In this document: piece by piece, positions 34,040 through 42,855 of the stretch | Position numbering within the stretch: the first letter of the stretch is position 1 | How the letters are laid out: each line of letters starts with the position of its first letter | Assembly: GCA_900540475.1 (NCBI GenBank) | Contig: UQGG01000039.1 | Span: 6,766-70,765, forward strand | Source: an uncultured Robinsoniella sp. | GTDB taxonomy: Bacteria > Bacillota > Clostridia > Lachnospirales > Lachnospiraceae | DNA: 64,000 bases | Direction of reading: 5' to 3' | Position numbers and translations under genes: made by a program | Notes under the pieces: model-generated | Databases searched by the model: none | Seen by the model: only the letters and a program-made list of their open reading frames with translations | Told to the model about the DNA's origin: nothing

Positions 34040-35317
34040 TTACTCTGACTCTGATTCTGTTTCCGATTCAGTTTCTGACTCTGTCTCAGCAGTGGTTCCA
34101 ATCTTAGATGATTTCCCGGAATCTTTACTATATGATTCCTTTGTAGTCTTTTCGCTGGAATCTTCCGTCTTATCTTCTGTGAAATCTTCTGTTGAGTTTC
34201 CAGTTGATTTTTCTGAGGTTTTTTCTGAGGTTTTCTCTGTAGATTCTTCTTTTGGTCCTACTCCGGTGAGTTTCTGTATTTTTTGACTCAGATCTTTGAC
34301 TCTGGCTGAAGGATCATAATCTTTTGTGCCAAAAAGAAATTCGTGCAGTTTTATAACATTGCTTTCCAATGTCTGGGGTACTTCATCATCTCCTGATCCA
34401 CCTTTGCCGCCGGTCTTATGATCGTAAGGGAATCCGATTGTCTCGGTTATATTGTAGGATAACATTCCCATTCCCATAGAAATCATTTCTGACTGGGCCA
34501 TACTGGTACGGATCATGGGGAATACTTCATCCATGATTTTATTCAGTGTCCCTACATCTGCTTTCTTCACCTTTTCTACGATCTTCTCAATTACTTCCCG
34601 CTGGCGTTCAGTTCTCTTGTAATCATTTCCTGCGGTATAACGGATTCTGGAATAGGAGGTTGCCTGTACGCCATTCATGTTATAAGTACCTGCGCCCGGA
34701 AGCTTTTCATAGCTCTTGCCCGTTACTTCTGAAGTTTCCACACAATAATTATTCAGATGCACGCTTTCCGCTTCATCTACTGTCAGTTCTATTCCACCCA
34801 ATAAATCCACGATCTCAGCTAATGCATTAAAATCAACGGATATATAATCCTGAATTTTCAAATCAAAGTTTTCATTTAATGTAGATACAGCTCGTTCCGC
34901 TCCGCCATTGGCATATGCGGCATTTGCTTTTCTGTATAAGTCTCCGCCAATGTATAAGTACGTATCACGATAAATCGATACCAGTTTTACTTCTTTTGTG
35001 TCGTTATTGATGCTTGCGATTATGATTGCATCACTATTGGCCCGGGAGAGATCCTCGTCTCTGGTATCCAGTCCAAAGAGTGCTATATTCGTGTATCCTT
35101 TGATGACTTTATTCGTTTCCAGTTCTTCATTTACTACTACTTTGTCCATATTCATCTCACTGGACTGTATTTTTCCCAGCTTGCTTTGCACATAAGAATA
35201 TGCAAATGCCACTGCTGCCGCTATCAGAAGCAGAATTACTCCTACGATAATCAAAATCTTTCTATTCCTGCGTTTTTTATAACCTGGATCTTCTTTATCC
35301 ACTTTTTCTTTGTCCAT
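34040..35317 (-). CDS. LytR-CpsA-Psr (LCP) family protein
   Basis: 425 residues: a cytoplasmic basic start (KKRRNRK), one membrane helix (residues ~23-44), then the extracellular LCP domain. Catalytic-core motifs: NIALFGLDTRDEDLSRANSD, LVSIYRDTYLYI, and SRIRYTAGNDYKRTERQREV with the lipid-phosphate-binding arginines. LCP enzymes attach teichoic acids or other glycopolymers to peptidoglycan. The C-terminal ~65 residues are Ser/Thr/Glu/Lys-rich low-complexity repeats (TEKTSEKTSEK ... ETESETESESE), probably a flexible wall-spanning or glycosylated tail. Confidence 0.9.
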   Translation of the reverse strand: MDKEKVDKEDPGYKKRRNRKILIIVGVILLLIAAAVAFAYSYVQSKLGKIQSSEMNMDKVVVNEELETNKVIKGYTNIALFGLDTRDEDLSRANSDAIIIASINNDTKEVKLVSIYRDTYLYIGGDLYRKANAAYANGGAERAVSTLNENFDLKIQDYISVDFNALAEIVDLLGGIELTVDEAESVHLNNYCVETSEVTGKSYEKLPGAGTYNMNGVQATSYSRIRYTAGNDYKRTERQREVIEKIVEKVKKADVGTLNKIMDEVFPMIRTSMAQSEMISMGMGMLSYNITETIGFPYDHKTGGKGGSGDDEVPQTLESNVIKLHEFLFGTKDYDPSARVKDLSQKIQKLTGVGPKEESTEKTSEKTSEKSTGNSTEDFTEDKTEDSSEKTTKESYSKDSGKSSKIGTTAETESETESETESESE

Positions 35318-35356
35318 TGGATTAATGCTCCTTTAAATAATCCCGTATTTTTTCTG

Positions 35357-36100
35357 TCACATTTGAATCATATCCACTACCTTTGGAAAGAACGTCTGCA
35401 CATTGTCATGATACACCATATCTGCAACATTGTCAGCATAATGTTCCTGGGAATTTATTAAAATTAACCTTTGACCCTGGAAGTATTGTATGCACTCCCT
35501 GCATAATTCCGTTTTCAGATGCAGCCCCAGTACCAGCAGTACATCTGCTTTAGCCACTTCTTCAGCCGCCTTGCTCATCACATGGTTATCTACCATTTCT
35601 CCTACCAGCCGTACACCCGGATGGAGCGGAATGTTGCATTCATCGCAGAGCGGAACTCCCTCTGCTTTTTTTATATATTCCAGCGAAAACTGTTTTAAGC
35701 ATCTTGGGCAATGGTTATTCTCATAAATATTTCCGTGAAGGTTAATTACTTTTTTGCAGCCTGCTCTCTGGGGAAGATTGTATATTTCTCTTGTAATAAT
35801 ATATTTTAGCCTTCCCATGGCCTCTAGTCTGGCCAGTGCATAGTATGCAGGTCCTGGTTCTTCTTCATTTTGGGACAGAATGTCATCTTTATAGTAATTA
35901 TAAAATTTTTCCGGATTGGTCGCAAAGCAACGGGCAGAAAATAATTCCTCCGGAGAGTACCCATACTTTCTTTCAATTCGATAGGCCTCATCTTTGTCGT
36001 GATAATGAGTAATGCCTACCTCTCGCATCATATTCAGGCCCCCAAGGGCCACCAGATATTCAGATTGCTGTATTGCTTTGATTAAATAGTCTATCTTCAT
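35357..36100 (-). CDS. Degenerate Sir2-family (sirtuin-like) protein
   Basis: 247 residues from the ATG at 36100. The catalytic histidine region (VINLHGNIYENNHCPRC, His122) and the zinc ligands Cys131, Cys134, Cys152 and Cys155 are kept. The NAD-binding motifs are eroded: the GAGxS loop reads VALGGLNMMREVGI, the TQNID motif reads ITREIYNLPQRAG, and the GTS motif reads LGLHLKTE. It may bind a different nucleotide or act as a non-deacetylating sirtuin fold. It is 45 bases downstream of the CsoR-type repressor gene and probably co-transcribed with it. Confidence 0.75.
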   Translation of the reverse strand: MKIDYLIKAIQQSEYLVALGGLNMMREVGITHYHDKDEAYRIERKYGYSPEELFSARCFATNPEKFYNYYKDDILSQNEEEPGPAYYALARLEAMGRLKYIITREIYNLPQRAGCKKVINLHGNIYENNHCPRCLKQFSLEYIKKAEGVPLCDECNIPLHPGVRLVGEMVDNHVMSKAAEEVAKADVLLVLGLHLKTELCRECIQYFQGQRLILINSQEHYADNVADMVYHDNVQTFFPKVVDMIQM

Positions 36101-36145
36101 AAACTCATCCCTTTCCTTAAAGCAATCTGCACATTGCAAGATATT

Positions 36146-36568
36146 TTATTTTATAAAACGGTCTATAGCTTTATTCAATTCTTCAATCGCCTGTGTATCG
36201 CCCGACTCAACTGCATCAATCAGGCAATGCTGAATGTGGTCGTGCAGAATGACCTTTCCTGTATTGTTAATTGCTGCTTTTACCGCTGATAACTGGATGA
36301 GGACTTCACTGCAGTCCCTTCCACTTTCTACCATCCTCTTAATGGACTCCAGATGCCCGATTGCCCGTGATAAACGGTTCATAACCGCTTTTGTGCTCTC
36401 ATGGGAATGTACATGGCCATGGGAATGTGGAACGGATTCATTTTCATGAACATGCATATGCATATGTTCATACACAGTCCCATCCTCCCTTACATGTGTA
36501 TGGGCTCCGGAAAGATGTTCCTGTGTATCGCTATTCCTTTCTTCATCCGTTTCTCTTGATACTGCCAT
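36146..36568 (-). CDS. CsoR/RcnR/FrmR-family metal-sensing repressor with His-rich N-terminus
   Basis: 140 residues. The C-terminal ~85 residues are a typical all-helical CsoR domain (VMNRLSRAIGHLESIKRMVE). Cys86, His111 and Cys115 have the spacing of the copper triad of CsoR (C-x24-H-x3-C). The N-terminal ~57 residues are unusual, with about 12 histidines including HMHMHVHENESVPHSHGHVH, which could chelate extra metal. AGGAGGTAA precedes the start. No copper ATPase or chaperone gene is adjacent; the neighbours are a sirtuin-like gene and an MscS channel. Confidence 0.88.
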   Translation of the reverse strand: MAVSRETDEERNSDTQEHLSGAHTHVREDGTVYEHMHMHVHENESVPHSHGHVHSHESTKAVMNRLSRAIGHLESIKRMVESGRDCSEVLIQLSAVKAAINNTGKVILHDHIQHCLIDAVESGDTQAIEELNKAIDRFIK

Positions 36569-36573
36569 TACAG

Positions 36574-37455
36574 TTACCTCCTGTTTATCTCGTTTTGTAC
36601 CTCTGCATTTTTTATTGTAACATCTAATTGATTATAGGGAATGTTAATGCCTTCTTGGTCAAACGCATATTTCACACGTTCCATGATTCTCCATCTTGCC
36701 GGCCAGTAATCCTCCGGTTTTACCCAGGAACGAAAGCCTAATTCCACACTGCTCGCTGCCAGATTATCCACAAAGATCTCTATGGGTTCTTCCTTTAATA
36801 TTGCGATATCATTATTCAGGATTTCCTCCAGAATCTCTTTCGCCTTTCTGATATCGGCTTTGTATGATATGCCGATCACCAGCCTCAGCTGCCTTTTATT
36901 CTGTCTTGATAAATTCGTCAGGCTTGTATTGGATAAGGAACCATTCGGGATACTGATTGTCCGGTTGTCCGGTGTCAGTAAAGTAGTATAGAATAAATCT
37001 ATCTTACTGACAGTACCTTCATTTTCATTCACATCTTCTTTGATATAATCACCTATGCTAAACGGTTTCATCAGCAGGAGAATAAATCCTCCTGCCAGAT
37101 TCCCCAGGGATTCCTTAAGTGCCAGGACGATACCCACACCCATAGAACCTAATAATGCCGCAATGGAAGCTTCTTTTACTCCCAGATAAGTTGCAATTCC
37201 CGATACCAGTAAAATATAGAGAATCGCCTTTACCAGTGAATTAAGGAAATGTAAGGAGCCTTCCTCCAAACCTGCGCGCAGGAATGGTTTTTTCAGAAGC
37301 TTTAACATCCACTTTATCATCTTACTTCCAATAAAAAATACAAGCAGGGCAATTAAGATTTTTATTCCAAAGTCGGCGATACCCGGGAGTTTCTGTTCAA
37401 AATATTTAACGACAGCATTCGCCTTCTCCACCTGATCTGCAATTGTTTCTTCCAT
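36574..37455 (-). CDS. Small-conductance mechanosensitive channel (MscS family)
   Basis: 293 residues: three membrane helices (~25-45, 68-88, 95-125), the pore helix region with alternating Gly/Ala (LGSMGVGIVLALKESLGNLA), then the beta domain (PFSIGDYIKEDV, RTISIPNGSLSNTSLTNLSR) and the C-terminal alpha/beta domain. It opens on membrane tension to release solutes during osmotic downshock. It ends 5 bases before the CsoR gene starts, so the two may be co-transcribed. Confidence 0.92.
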   Translation of the reverse strand: MEETIADQVEKANAVVKYFEQKLPGIADFGIKILIALLVFFIGSKMIKWMLKLLKKPFLRAGLEEGSLHFLNSLVKAILYILLVSGIATYLGVKEASIAALLGSMGVGIVLALKESLGNLAGGFILLLMKPFSIGDYIKEDVNENEGTVSKIDLFYTTLLTPDNRTISIPNGSLSNTSLTNLSRQNKRQLRLVIGISYKADIRKAKEILEEILNNDIAILKEEPIEIFVDNLAASSVELGFRSWVKPEDYWPARWRIMERVKYAFDQEGINIPYNQLDVTIKNAEVQNEINRR

Positions 37456-37500
37456 TTTAATTACCCTTTCATCTCTTTTAATTCTGATCTTTAATAACTC

Positions 37501-40086
37501 TTATTTCTGATCTTTTTCTGCATCCTGTTTCTTTTTTGTTTTGGCAGTTCCAGTCGTTTTCTTTGCCGTCGACTTTTTTGCTGTCTTTTTAATCGGCTTC
37601 ACTGACTTTGCTACTGCCTTTGTTACCTTTTCTATCTTTTCTGTCTTCACCGGCTCTAGTTCGATCTTTGACACCTTCTCTGTCTCCACCGGCTCTAATT
37701 TTTCTACCTTTACCTCAACCGGTTTAAGCTTCTCAGACTTTACAGCCACTGGAGGTGTCGGTGCCGCAGCCTGTCCGGCACTCTGGCTTTCCGCCTCTTC
37801 GATCTTCTTCTGAAGTTCTTCCTTCAAAGTGCTTTTCTTTTCTCTGGCTTTTTCCGGCTTTTGTTCAGCTTTCTTCTCTACCGCTTTCGTATAAGAGAAA
37901 ATGGATATTCCCATTGGCGGTACCTTTACGGAAATGGAATTCGGACGGTCATCGCATTCTTCTTTTTTGGAAGGCTTCACACGTGGATTCACCATCCCCG
38001 TTCCGCCGAATTCTTTTTTGTCACTGTTAAAGATTTCTTTGTACTTACCAGGATAAGGTACCCCTATTTTATGATTTTCATATACAAGGGGAGAGAAATT
38101 ACAAACGATTAACAGCATTTCATCCTTCTTGCGTGTATTTCTGGTAAATACCAGCATATTTTCATTGGCAGATATATTATTAATCCATTCAAAACCTTTT
38201 GGATCATAATCCAGCTGATAAAGCGCCGGGTTCTTTACATAGAATGCATTTAATGCTTTTACATAATCCTGCATCTGTTTATGCTGTTTGACATCCAGCA
38301 TGTCCCACTCCAGCTCTTTTTCTTCCGACCATTCCGAATACTGTGCAAATTCCTGTCCCATGAACAGAAGCTTTTTACCAGGATGTGCCATCATATATCC
38401 GTAAGCGGCACGCAGATTTGCGAACTGGCTTGTTGGCTCTCCCGGCATTTTGCCAATCATGGAAGCCTTGCCATGAACAACCTCATCATGAGATAGTGTC
38501 AGAACAAAATCCTCACTGTAAGCATATACCATGCTGAAAGTCAGCTCCCCATGGTGACCGCCGCGAAACAGTGGATCCAGAGACATATAATGGATAAAAT
38601 CATTCATCCATCCCATATTCCATTTATAATCAAATCCCAGCCCGTCATCCTCCAATGGTGCCGTGATCTTCGGCCATGCAGTGGATTCTTCCGCGATGAG
38701 AATAGCACCGCCTTCTTTTTTCTTAAAGACGCCATTGAGCTGTTTGAAAAATTCCACAGCTTCCAGGTTTTCATTGCCGCCATACATGTTGGCAACCCAT
38801 TCTCCATCGTTTTTGCCATAATCCAGATAGAGCATAGACGCTACCGCATCCATACGGATACCATCTACATGATATTTTTCTGCCCAGAACAAAGCATTTG
38901 CAATTAAGAAATTCCTGACCTCAGGACGCCCGTAGTTATAGATCAGTGTGCCCCAGTGAGGATGTGATCCCTGTCTTGGATCCAGATGTTCATAGAGGCA
39001 GGTTCCGTCAAAGGTACAAAGTCCAAAGGTATCTCTTGGGAAATGTGCCGGAACCCAGTCCAGAATTACACCGATGCCCTGCTGGTGCATATAATCCATG
39101 AAGAACATAAAGTCCTCCGGCGTTCCATAGCGGCTGGTCGGTGCATAATATCCGGTCACCTGATAACCCCAGGAACCATCAAAAGGATGTTCCATGATTG
39201 GCATCAGCTCTATATGGGTATATCCCATTTCTTTGATATATGCGGCGATCTGTGGTGCCAGTTCCCGGTACCCCAGGAAGCCACTTCCTTCCTCCTTAGG
39301 CCGCCTCCAGGAACCCAAATGCATTTCATAAACAGCCATGGGTTCTTTTTTGGTATCGGTTTTCTTTCTCTTTGCAAGCCACGCCGCATCTGTCCATTTA
39401 AAGTTCCGAAGATCAGCCACTACCGATGCATTGTTCGGTCTTAACTCGGCGGCATTGGCATAGGGATCTGCTTTCAGATAAGTGAGTCCGCCTTTTGCTT
39501 TTATCTCATATTTGTAGATCTCTCCCACTTTAACCCCAGGTATAAACAATTCAAAGATTCCGCTGTCCCACAGCCTCCTCATAGGAAAACGTCTGCCATC
39601 CCATGAATTGAAATCGCCAACAACGCTGACTCTGGCAGCATTGGGCGCCCATACTGCAAAATACACGCCTTCGGTTCCACCCAGTGTCATGGGGTGGGCC
39701 CCCAGCTTTTCATAAATGTCATAGCAGATTCCTGCATTGAACTTTTTTGTTTCCTTTTCCGTAATCTGCGGTGCAAACGCATACGGATCTTTTATCTCTT
39801 CCGTATCTCCGGTATCATAAGTAATTTTAAACGTGTAATCAGGAATGCTCTTTCTGGGTATCAAGACTGCGAAGTACCCTGCCTCATCTTCCAGTTCCAT
39901 TTCGTATTCCTTTTTTACCCCATCTATACATACGGCAACCTGAACTGCCTGGGGAATAAATGCCTGTATCAATACGCCTTCTTCTGTAAGATGTGCTCCC
40001 AATAATGAATGGGGATTGTCCTCTTCTGAATAAACAATTGCCTCAATTTCTGCCCAATCCATTAACTCGTATAATTTTTCATTCAT
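37501..40086 (-). CDS. glgB: 1,4-alpha-glucan branching enzyme with lysine-rich C-terminal tail
   Basis: 861 residues from the ATG at 40086 (AAGGAGGG upstream). N-terminal CBM48 modules (~1-220), then the GH13 barrel with catalytic aspartate in VDGIRMDAVAS, glutamate in ILIAEESTAW and transition-state aspartate in LTLSHDEVVHG. It forms alpha-1,6 branches in glycogen. After a normal C-terminal domain the last ~127 residues are low-complexity and rich in Lys, Glu, Pro and Thr, ending in KKTAKKSTAKKTTGTAKTKK-type sequence, absent from usual GlgB. No other glycogen genes are in the window. Confidence 0.93.
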   Translation of the reverse strand: MNEKLYELMDWAEIEAIVYSEEDNPHSLLGAHLTEEGVLIQAFIPQAVQVAVCIDGVKKEYEMELEDEAGYFAVLIPRKSIPDYTFKITYDTGDTEEIKDPYAFAPQITEKETKKFNAGICYDIYEKLGAHPMTLGGTEGVYFAVWAPNAARVSVVGDFNSWDGRRFPMRRLWDSGIFELFIPGVKVGEIYKYEIKAKGGLTYLKADPYANAAELRPNNASVVADLRNFKWTDAAWLAKRKKTDTKKEPMAVYEMHLGSWRRPKEEGSGFLGYRELAPQIAAYIKEMGYTHIELMPIMEHPFDGSWGYQVTGYYAPTSRYGTPEDFMFFMDYMHQQGIGVILDWVPAHFPRDTFGLCTFDGTCLYEHLDPRQGSHPHWGTLIYNYGRPEVRNFLIANALFWAEKYHVDGIRMDAVASMLYLDYGKNDGEWVANMYGGNENLEAVEFFKQLNGVFKKKEGGAILIAEESTAWPKITAPLEDDGLGFDYKWNMGWMNDFIHYMSLDPLFRGGHHGELTFSMVYAYSEDFVLTLSHDEVVHGKASMIGKMPGEPTSQFANLRAAYGYMMAHPGKKLLFMGQEFAQYSEWSEEKELEWDMLDVKQHKQMQDYVKALNAFYVKNPALYQLDYDPKGFEWINNISANENMLVFTRNTRKKDEMLLIVCNFSPLVYENHKIGVPYPGKYKEIFNSDKKEFGGTGMVNPRVKPSKKEECDDRPNSISVKVPPMGISIFSYTKAVEKKAEQKPEKAREKKSTLKEELQKKIEEAESQSAGQAAAPTPPVAVKSEKLKPVEVKVEKLEPVETEKVSKIELEPVKTEKIEKVTKAVAKSVKPIKKTAKKSTAKKTTGTAKTKKKQDAEKDQK

Positions 40087-40168
40087 AGCATACCCTCCTT
40101 GTCCCATTTCTATATGGCTATTTTACCACATTTATCTTATGAATGGAACTAAAACTGTTCCCGCGGTA

Positions 40169-41404
40169 TTACGTAAGGCTGTGGATAAACAATCCGCTTC
40201 TGAGTTTGGGTTCAAACCAGGTAGATTTCGGAGGCATCAGAAGGCTGTCATCTGCTACTGCAAACAGTTCCCCTATGGATGTTGGATACATGGAAAATGC
40301 CACACCGCCGCACTCTTTCACTCTCATTTCAAGTTCCGAAAGACCGCGGATTCCGCCAACAAAATCAATCCTTTTATCTGTCTTGGGATCTTGGATTCCA
40401 AGCACCGGATGTAATAATTCATCCTGTAAAACAGAAACATCCAGACCTTTGACCGGATCATCTGAAACATATGCCGGTTTCACCTGCAGACGATACCAGC
40501 CGTCTGTTAAATACATTCCTAAAATTCCCTTTGCATCCGGCTTAACCGGTACTTCGGATTTCTGGATATCAAATTTTTCTGCTGCCTTTTCCCTAAACGT
40601 TTCCCCGGACATTCCATTTAAGTCCATCACTACCCGGTTATAATCCAGAATCAGAAGTTCGTCTTCCGAAAACAAAACCGAAAGGAAATAATTGAATTCT
40701 TCTGTACCATCATAGTCCGGATGTGCTTCTCTGCGCTTTAAACCAACCTTAACAGCTGATGCTGCACGGTGATGCCCGTCCGCTATGTAAATATGCCCAA
40801 CCTCTCCAAAAGCTTGCTGAATCTCCCGGTTCAGCTTCGCATCCTCTATTTTCCATCCCCTATGGGTAATCCCATCCGGCGATACAAAATCAAATACCGG
40901 TTCCTCTGCCTTTCCCTGTAAAACCAGCTTTTTCAGCACCTCATTTTTACGGTAAGCCAGGAAGATCGGTCCCGTCTGGGCATCACAGCTGTCTACATGG
41001 TGGATACGGTCCTGTTCTTTATCTGCTCTGGTATTCTCATGCTTTTTAATCACACCATTCATATAATCATCAATAGACGCGCAGGCTACGATGCCTGTCT
41101 GTGGCCTGCCATCCATAACCAGCTCATAGAGATAATAGCAGCTGGACTCATCCTGCACAAATTCCCCCTCCGCTTTCATCTCCCATAAAATATCATGGGC
41201 TTTCTGATATACGGACGGATCATAGGTATCCACCTCATCCGGAAACTGTGTCTCCGCACGGTCAATTTTCAAAAAACTATAAGGTTCCTTTGCCACCTCC
41301 GCTTTTGCTTCCTTCCTGTTATAAACGTCATAGGGAAGTGCCGCAATTTTGGATGCCAGATCTTCTCTTGGACGGATTGCCCGAAATGCCTTTACTTCTG
41401 CCAT
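40169..41404 (-). CDS. DUF1015 family protein
   Basis: 411 residues from the ATG at 41404. Starts MAEVKAFRAIRPREDLASKI and contains LPYDVYNRKEA, HVDSCDAQTGPIFLAYRK, and the conserved YIADGHHRAASAVKVGLKRR, whose DGHHR suggests metal or phosphate binding (ParB/sulfiredoxin-like). Widespread in Clostridia, often near serine-biosynthesis genes, as here (serC/serA follow downstream). A 49-residue ORF overlaps its start in TAATG, so translation is coupled. Confidence 0.85.
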   Translation of the reverse strand: MAEVKAFRAIRPREDLASKIAALPYDVYNRKEAKAEVAKEPYSFLKIDRAETQFPDEVDTYDPSVYQKAHDILWEMKAEGEFVQDESSCYYLYELVMDGRPQTGIVACASIDDYMNGVIKKHENTRADKEQDRIHHVDSCDAQTGPIFLAYRKNEVLKKLVLQGKAEEPVFDFVSPDGITHRGWKIEDAKLNREIQQAFGEVGHIYIADGHHRAASAVKVGLKRREAHPDYDGTEEFNYFLSVLFSEDELLILDYNRVVMDLNGMSGETFREKAAEKFDIQKSEVPVKPDAKGILGMYLTDGWYRLQVKPAYVSDDPVKGLDVSVLQDELLHPVLGIQDPKTDKRIDFVGGIRGLSELEMRVKECGGVAFSMYPTSIGELFAVADDSLLMPPKSTWFEPKLRSGLFIHSLT

Positions 41405-41553
41405 TAATTCTTCCTGCCTTTCACTATTTTCTGTAATTCTTTCTGTAACTTCTCCCACAATATACCATATTCCCTGCGGTTTTTTCTCACCGATCTGGCA
41501 ACTGTCTTTGCTGCCTTCACAGGCCTTAAAACCTTTTTTACCTGATACAACAT
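41404..41553 (-). CDS. Small basic protein translationally coupled to DUF1015
   Basis: A 49-residue frame below common length cut-offs, with AGGAGG 7 bases before its ATG. The product is strongly basic (16 Lys/Arg, 3 Glu; MLYQVKKVLRPVKAAKTVAR start, ending KGRKN) and probably helical and amphipathic. Its stop overlaps the DUF1015 start (TAATG). A strong site plus coupling argues for real translation. Function unknown; nucleic-acid or membrane-surface binding is possible. Confidence 0.65.
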   Translation of the reverse strand: MLYQVKKVLRPVKAAKTVARSVRKNRREYGILWEKLQKELQKIVKGRKN

Positions 41554-41600
41554 GAAATACCTCCTGTCTCAGATCCGGGCGGCGGCAGCCAGCCCATCCC

Positions 41601-41624
41601 CATTTTCAAACACGCTCTAATACT
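41601..41624 (-). repeat. Dispersed short repeat, copy c
   Basis: Minus strand GTATTAGAGCGTGTTTGAAA then ATG. It shares TATTAGAGC(G/A)TGTTT(G/A)AAAAT with copy (e) at 61605. Located between serA and the microprotein gene. Confidence 0.5.
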
Positions 41625-41647
41625 GCTTATCCTTCTCCTGATACAAA

Positions 41648-41680
41648 AATTGCCGCAAAACCTCACATTTTGCGACAATT
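41648..41680 (-). terminator. Terminator after serA
   Basis: 13-bp stem with one mismatch (41648-41660 with 41668-41680), with TTTTTG following on the minus strand; it begins 11 bases after the serA stop. Confidence 0.75.
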
Positions 41681-41690
41681 ATGTTAATCA

Positions 41691-42854
41691 TTATTTAATC
41701 ACTCGAACCTTCAGCACGCCTTCAATATTCTTCAGAGTATCCAGTACGACCTCCGGAAGATGGGTATCTAAATCAAATAACGAATATGCATAATCACCTT
41801 TGCTTGTATTCGTCATATTGGCAATGTTCAGATCTGCGGAACCAAGAACGGATGCGAACTGTCCGATCATATTCTTGGTGTTTCTGTGATTAATTGCAAT
41901 ACGGCATACGTGGGTACATTCCCCCATATTACAGTTTGGATAATTAACGGCGTTTTTGATATTACCGTTTTCCAGATAATCCTTTACTTGTTTGACAGCC
42001 ATAATTGCACAATTTTCTTCTGATTCTTCAGTGGATGCACCCAGATGAGGAATTACCAGGCATCCCTTTTCTCCTGCTGTAGTTGGATTCGGGAAATCCG
42101 TTACATATTTCTTAACCTTACCGGTACGCAGAGAAGTTACCATAGCATCTTCGTCTACCAGCAGGTCTCTGGCAAAGTTCAGAATTACAACGCCGTCTTT
42201 CATCAATGCGATTGCATCCTGATTGATCATCTTCTTTGTAGCATCCATCAGCGGAACATGAATGGTGATATAATCACATTCTCTGTAAATATCATCTACC
42301 TGCTGGATATGTTTAATGCTTCTGGAAAGGTTCCAGGCTGCATCTACCGAAATATAGGGATCGTATCCGTATACTTCCATACCAAGATGTGTTGCCGCAT
42401 TCGCAACAGCTACACCGATTGCACCCAGACCGATAATACCCAGTTTCTTACCCTGTATCTCCGATCCGGCAAAGTTTTTCTTTTCCTTTTCCGTTGCTTT
42501 GGCAATTAACTCATTCTGTCTTTCTGACTGAACCCAGTTTACACCGCCTACAATATCACGTGCTGCTAAGAGCATACCTGCAATTACCAGTTCTTTTACG
42601 CCATTGGCATTTGCTCCGGGTGTATTAAATACTACAATACCCTGATCTGCACATTTGTCAAGGGGGATATTATTTACACCGGCACCGGCTCTTGCTATTG
42701 CTTCAATGTTTGACGGAAACTCCATGTCATGCATTGCCGCACTTCTCACTAATATAGCATCCGCTTCCTGGTATTGATCCACTTTTTCATAGTTCTCTGT
42801 AAACAGACCCGTTCCTGCCTCGGCAATGGGATTTAAACAATTATATTTCAACAT
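41691..42854 (-). CDS. serA: D-3-phosphoglycerate dehydrogenase
   Basis: 387 residues. It oxidises 3-phosphoglycerate to 3-phosphohydroxypyruvate with NAD, the first step of serine synthesis. N-terminal substrate part (ILVRSAAMHD, RAGAGVNNIPLDKCADQGI), Rossmann motif LGIIGLGAIGVAVANAATHL, catalytic histidine in VIPHLGASTEESEENC, and a C-terminal ACT domain from ~315 (NMIGQFASVLGSADLNIANM) that could mediate serine feedback. It follows serC after 1 base, so the two are one operon. Confidence 0.93.
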   Translation of the reverse strand: MLKYNCLNPIAEAGTGLFTENYEKVDQYQEADAILVRSAAMHDMEFPSNIEAIARAGAGVNNIPLDKCADQGIVVFNTPGANANGVKELVIAGMLLAARDIVGGVNWVQSERQNELIAKATEKEKKNFAGSEIQGKKLGIIGLGAIGVAVANAATHLGMEVYGYDPYISVDAAWNLSRSIKHIQQVDDIYRECDYITIHVPLMDATKKMINQDAIALMKDGVVILNFARDLLVDEDAMVTSLRTGKVKKYVTDFPNPTTAGEKGCLVIPHLGASTEESEENCAIMAVKQVKDYLENGNIKNAVNYPNCNMGECTHVCRIAINHRNTKNMIGQFASVLGSADLNIANMTNTSKGDYAYSLFDLDTHLPEVVLDTLKNIEGVLKVRVIK

Positions 42855-42855
42855 T

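Noticed and set aside
33904..34101. 65-codon frame at the 3' end of the LCP gene
   Set aside because: It is an out-of-frame overlap of the repetitive LCP tail and terminator.
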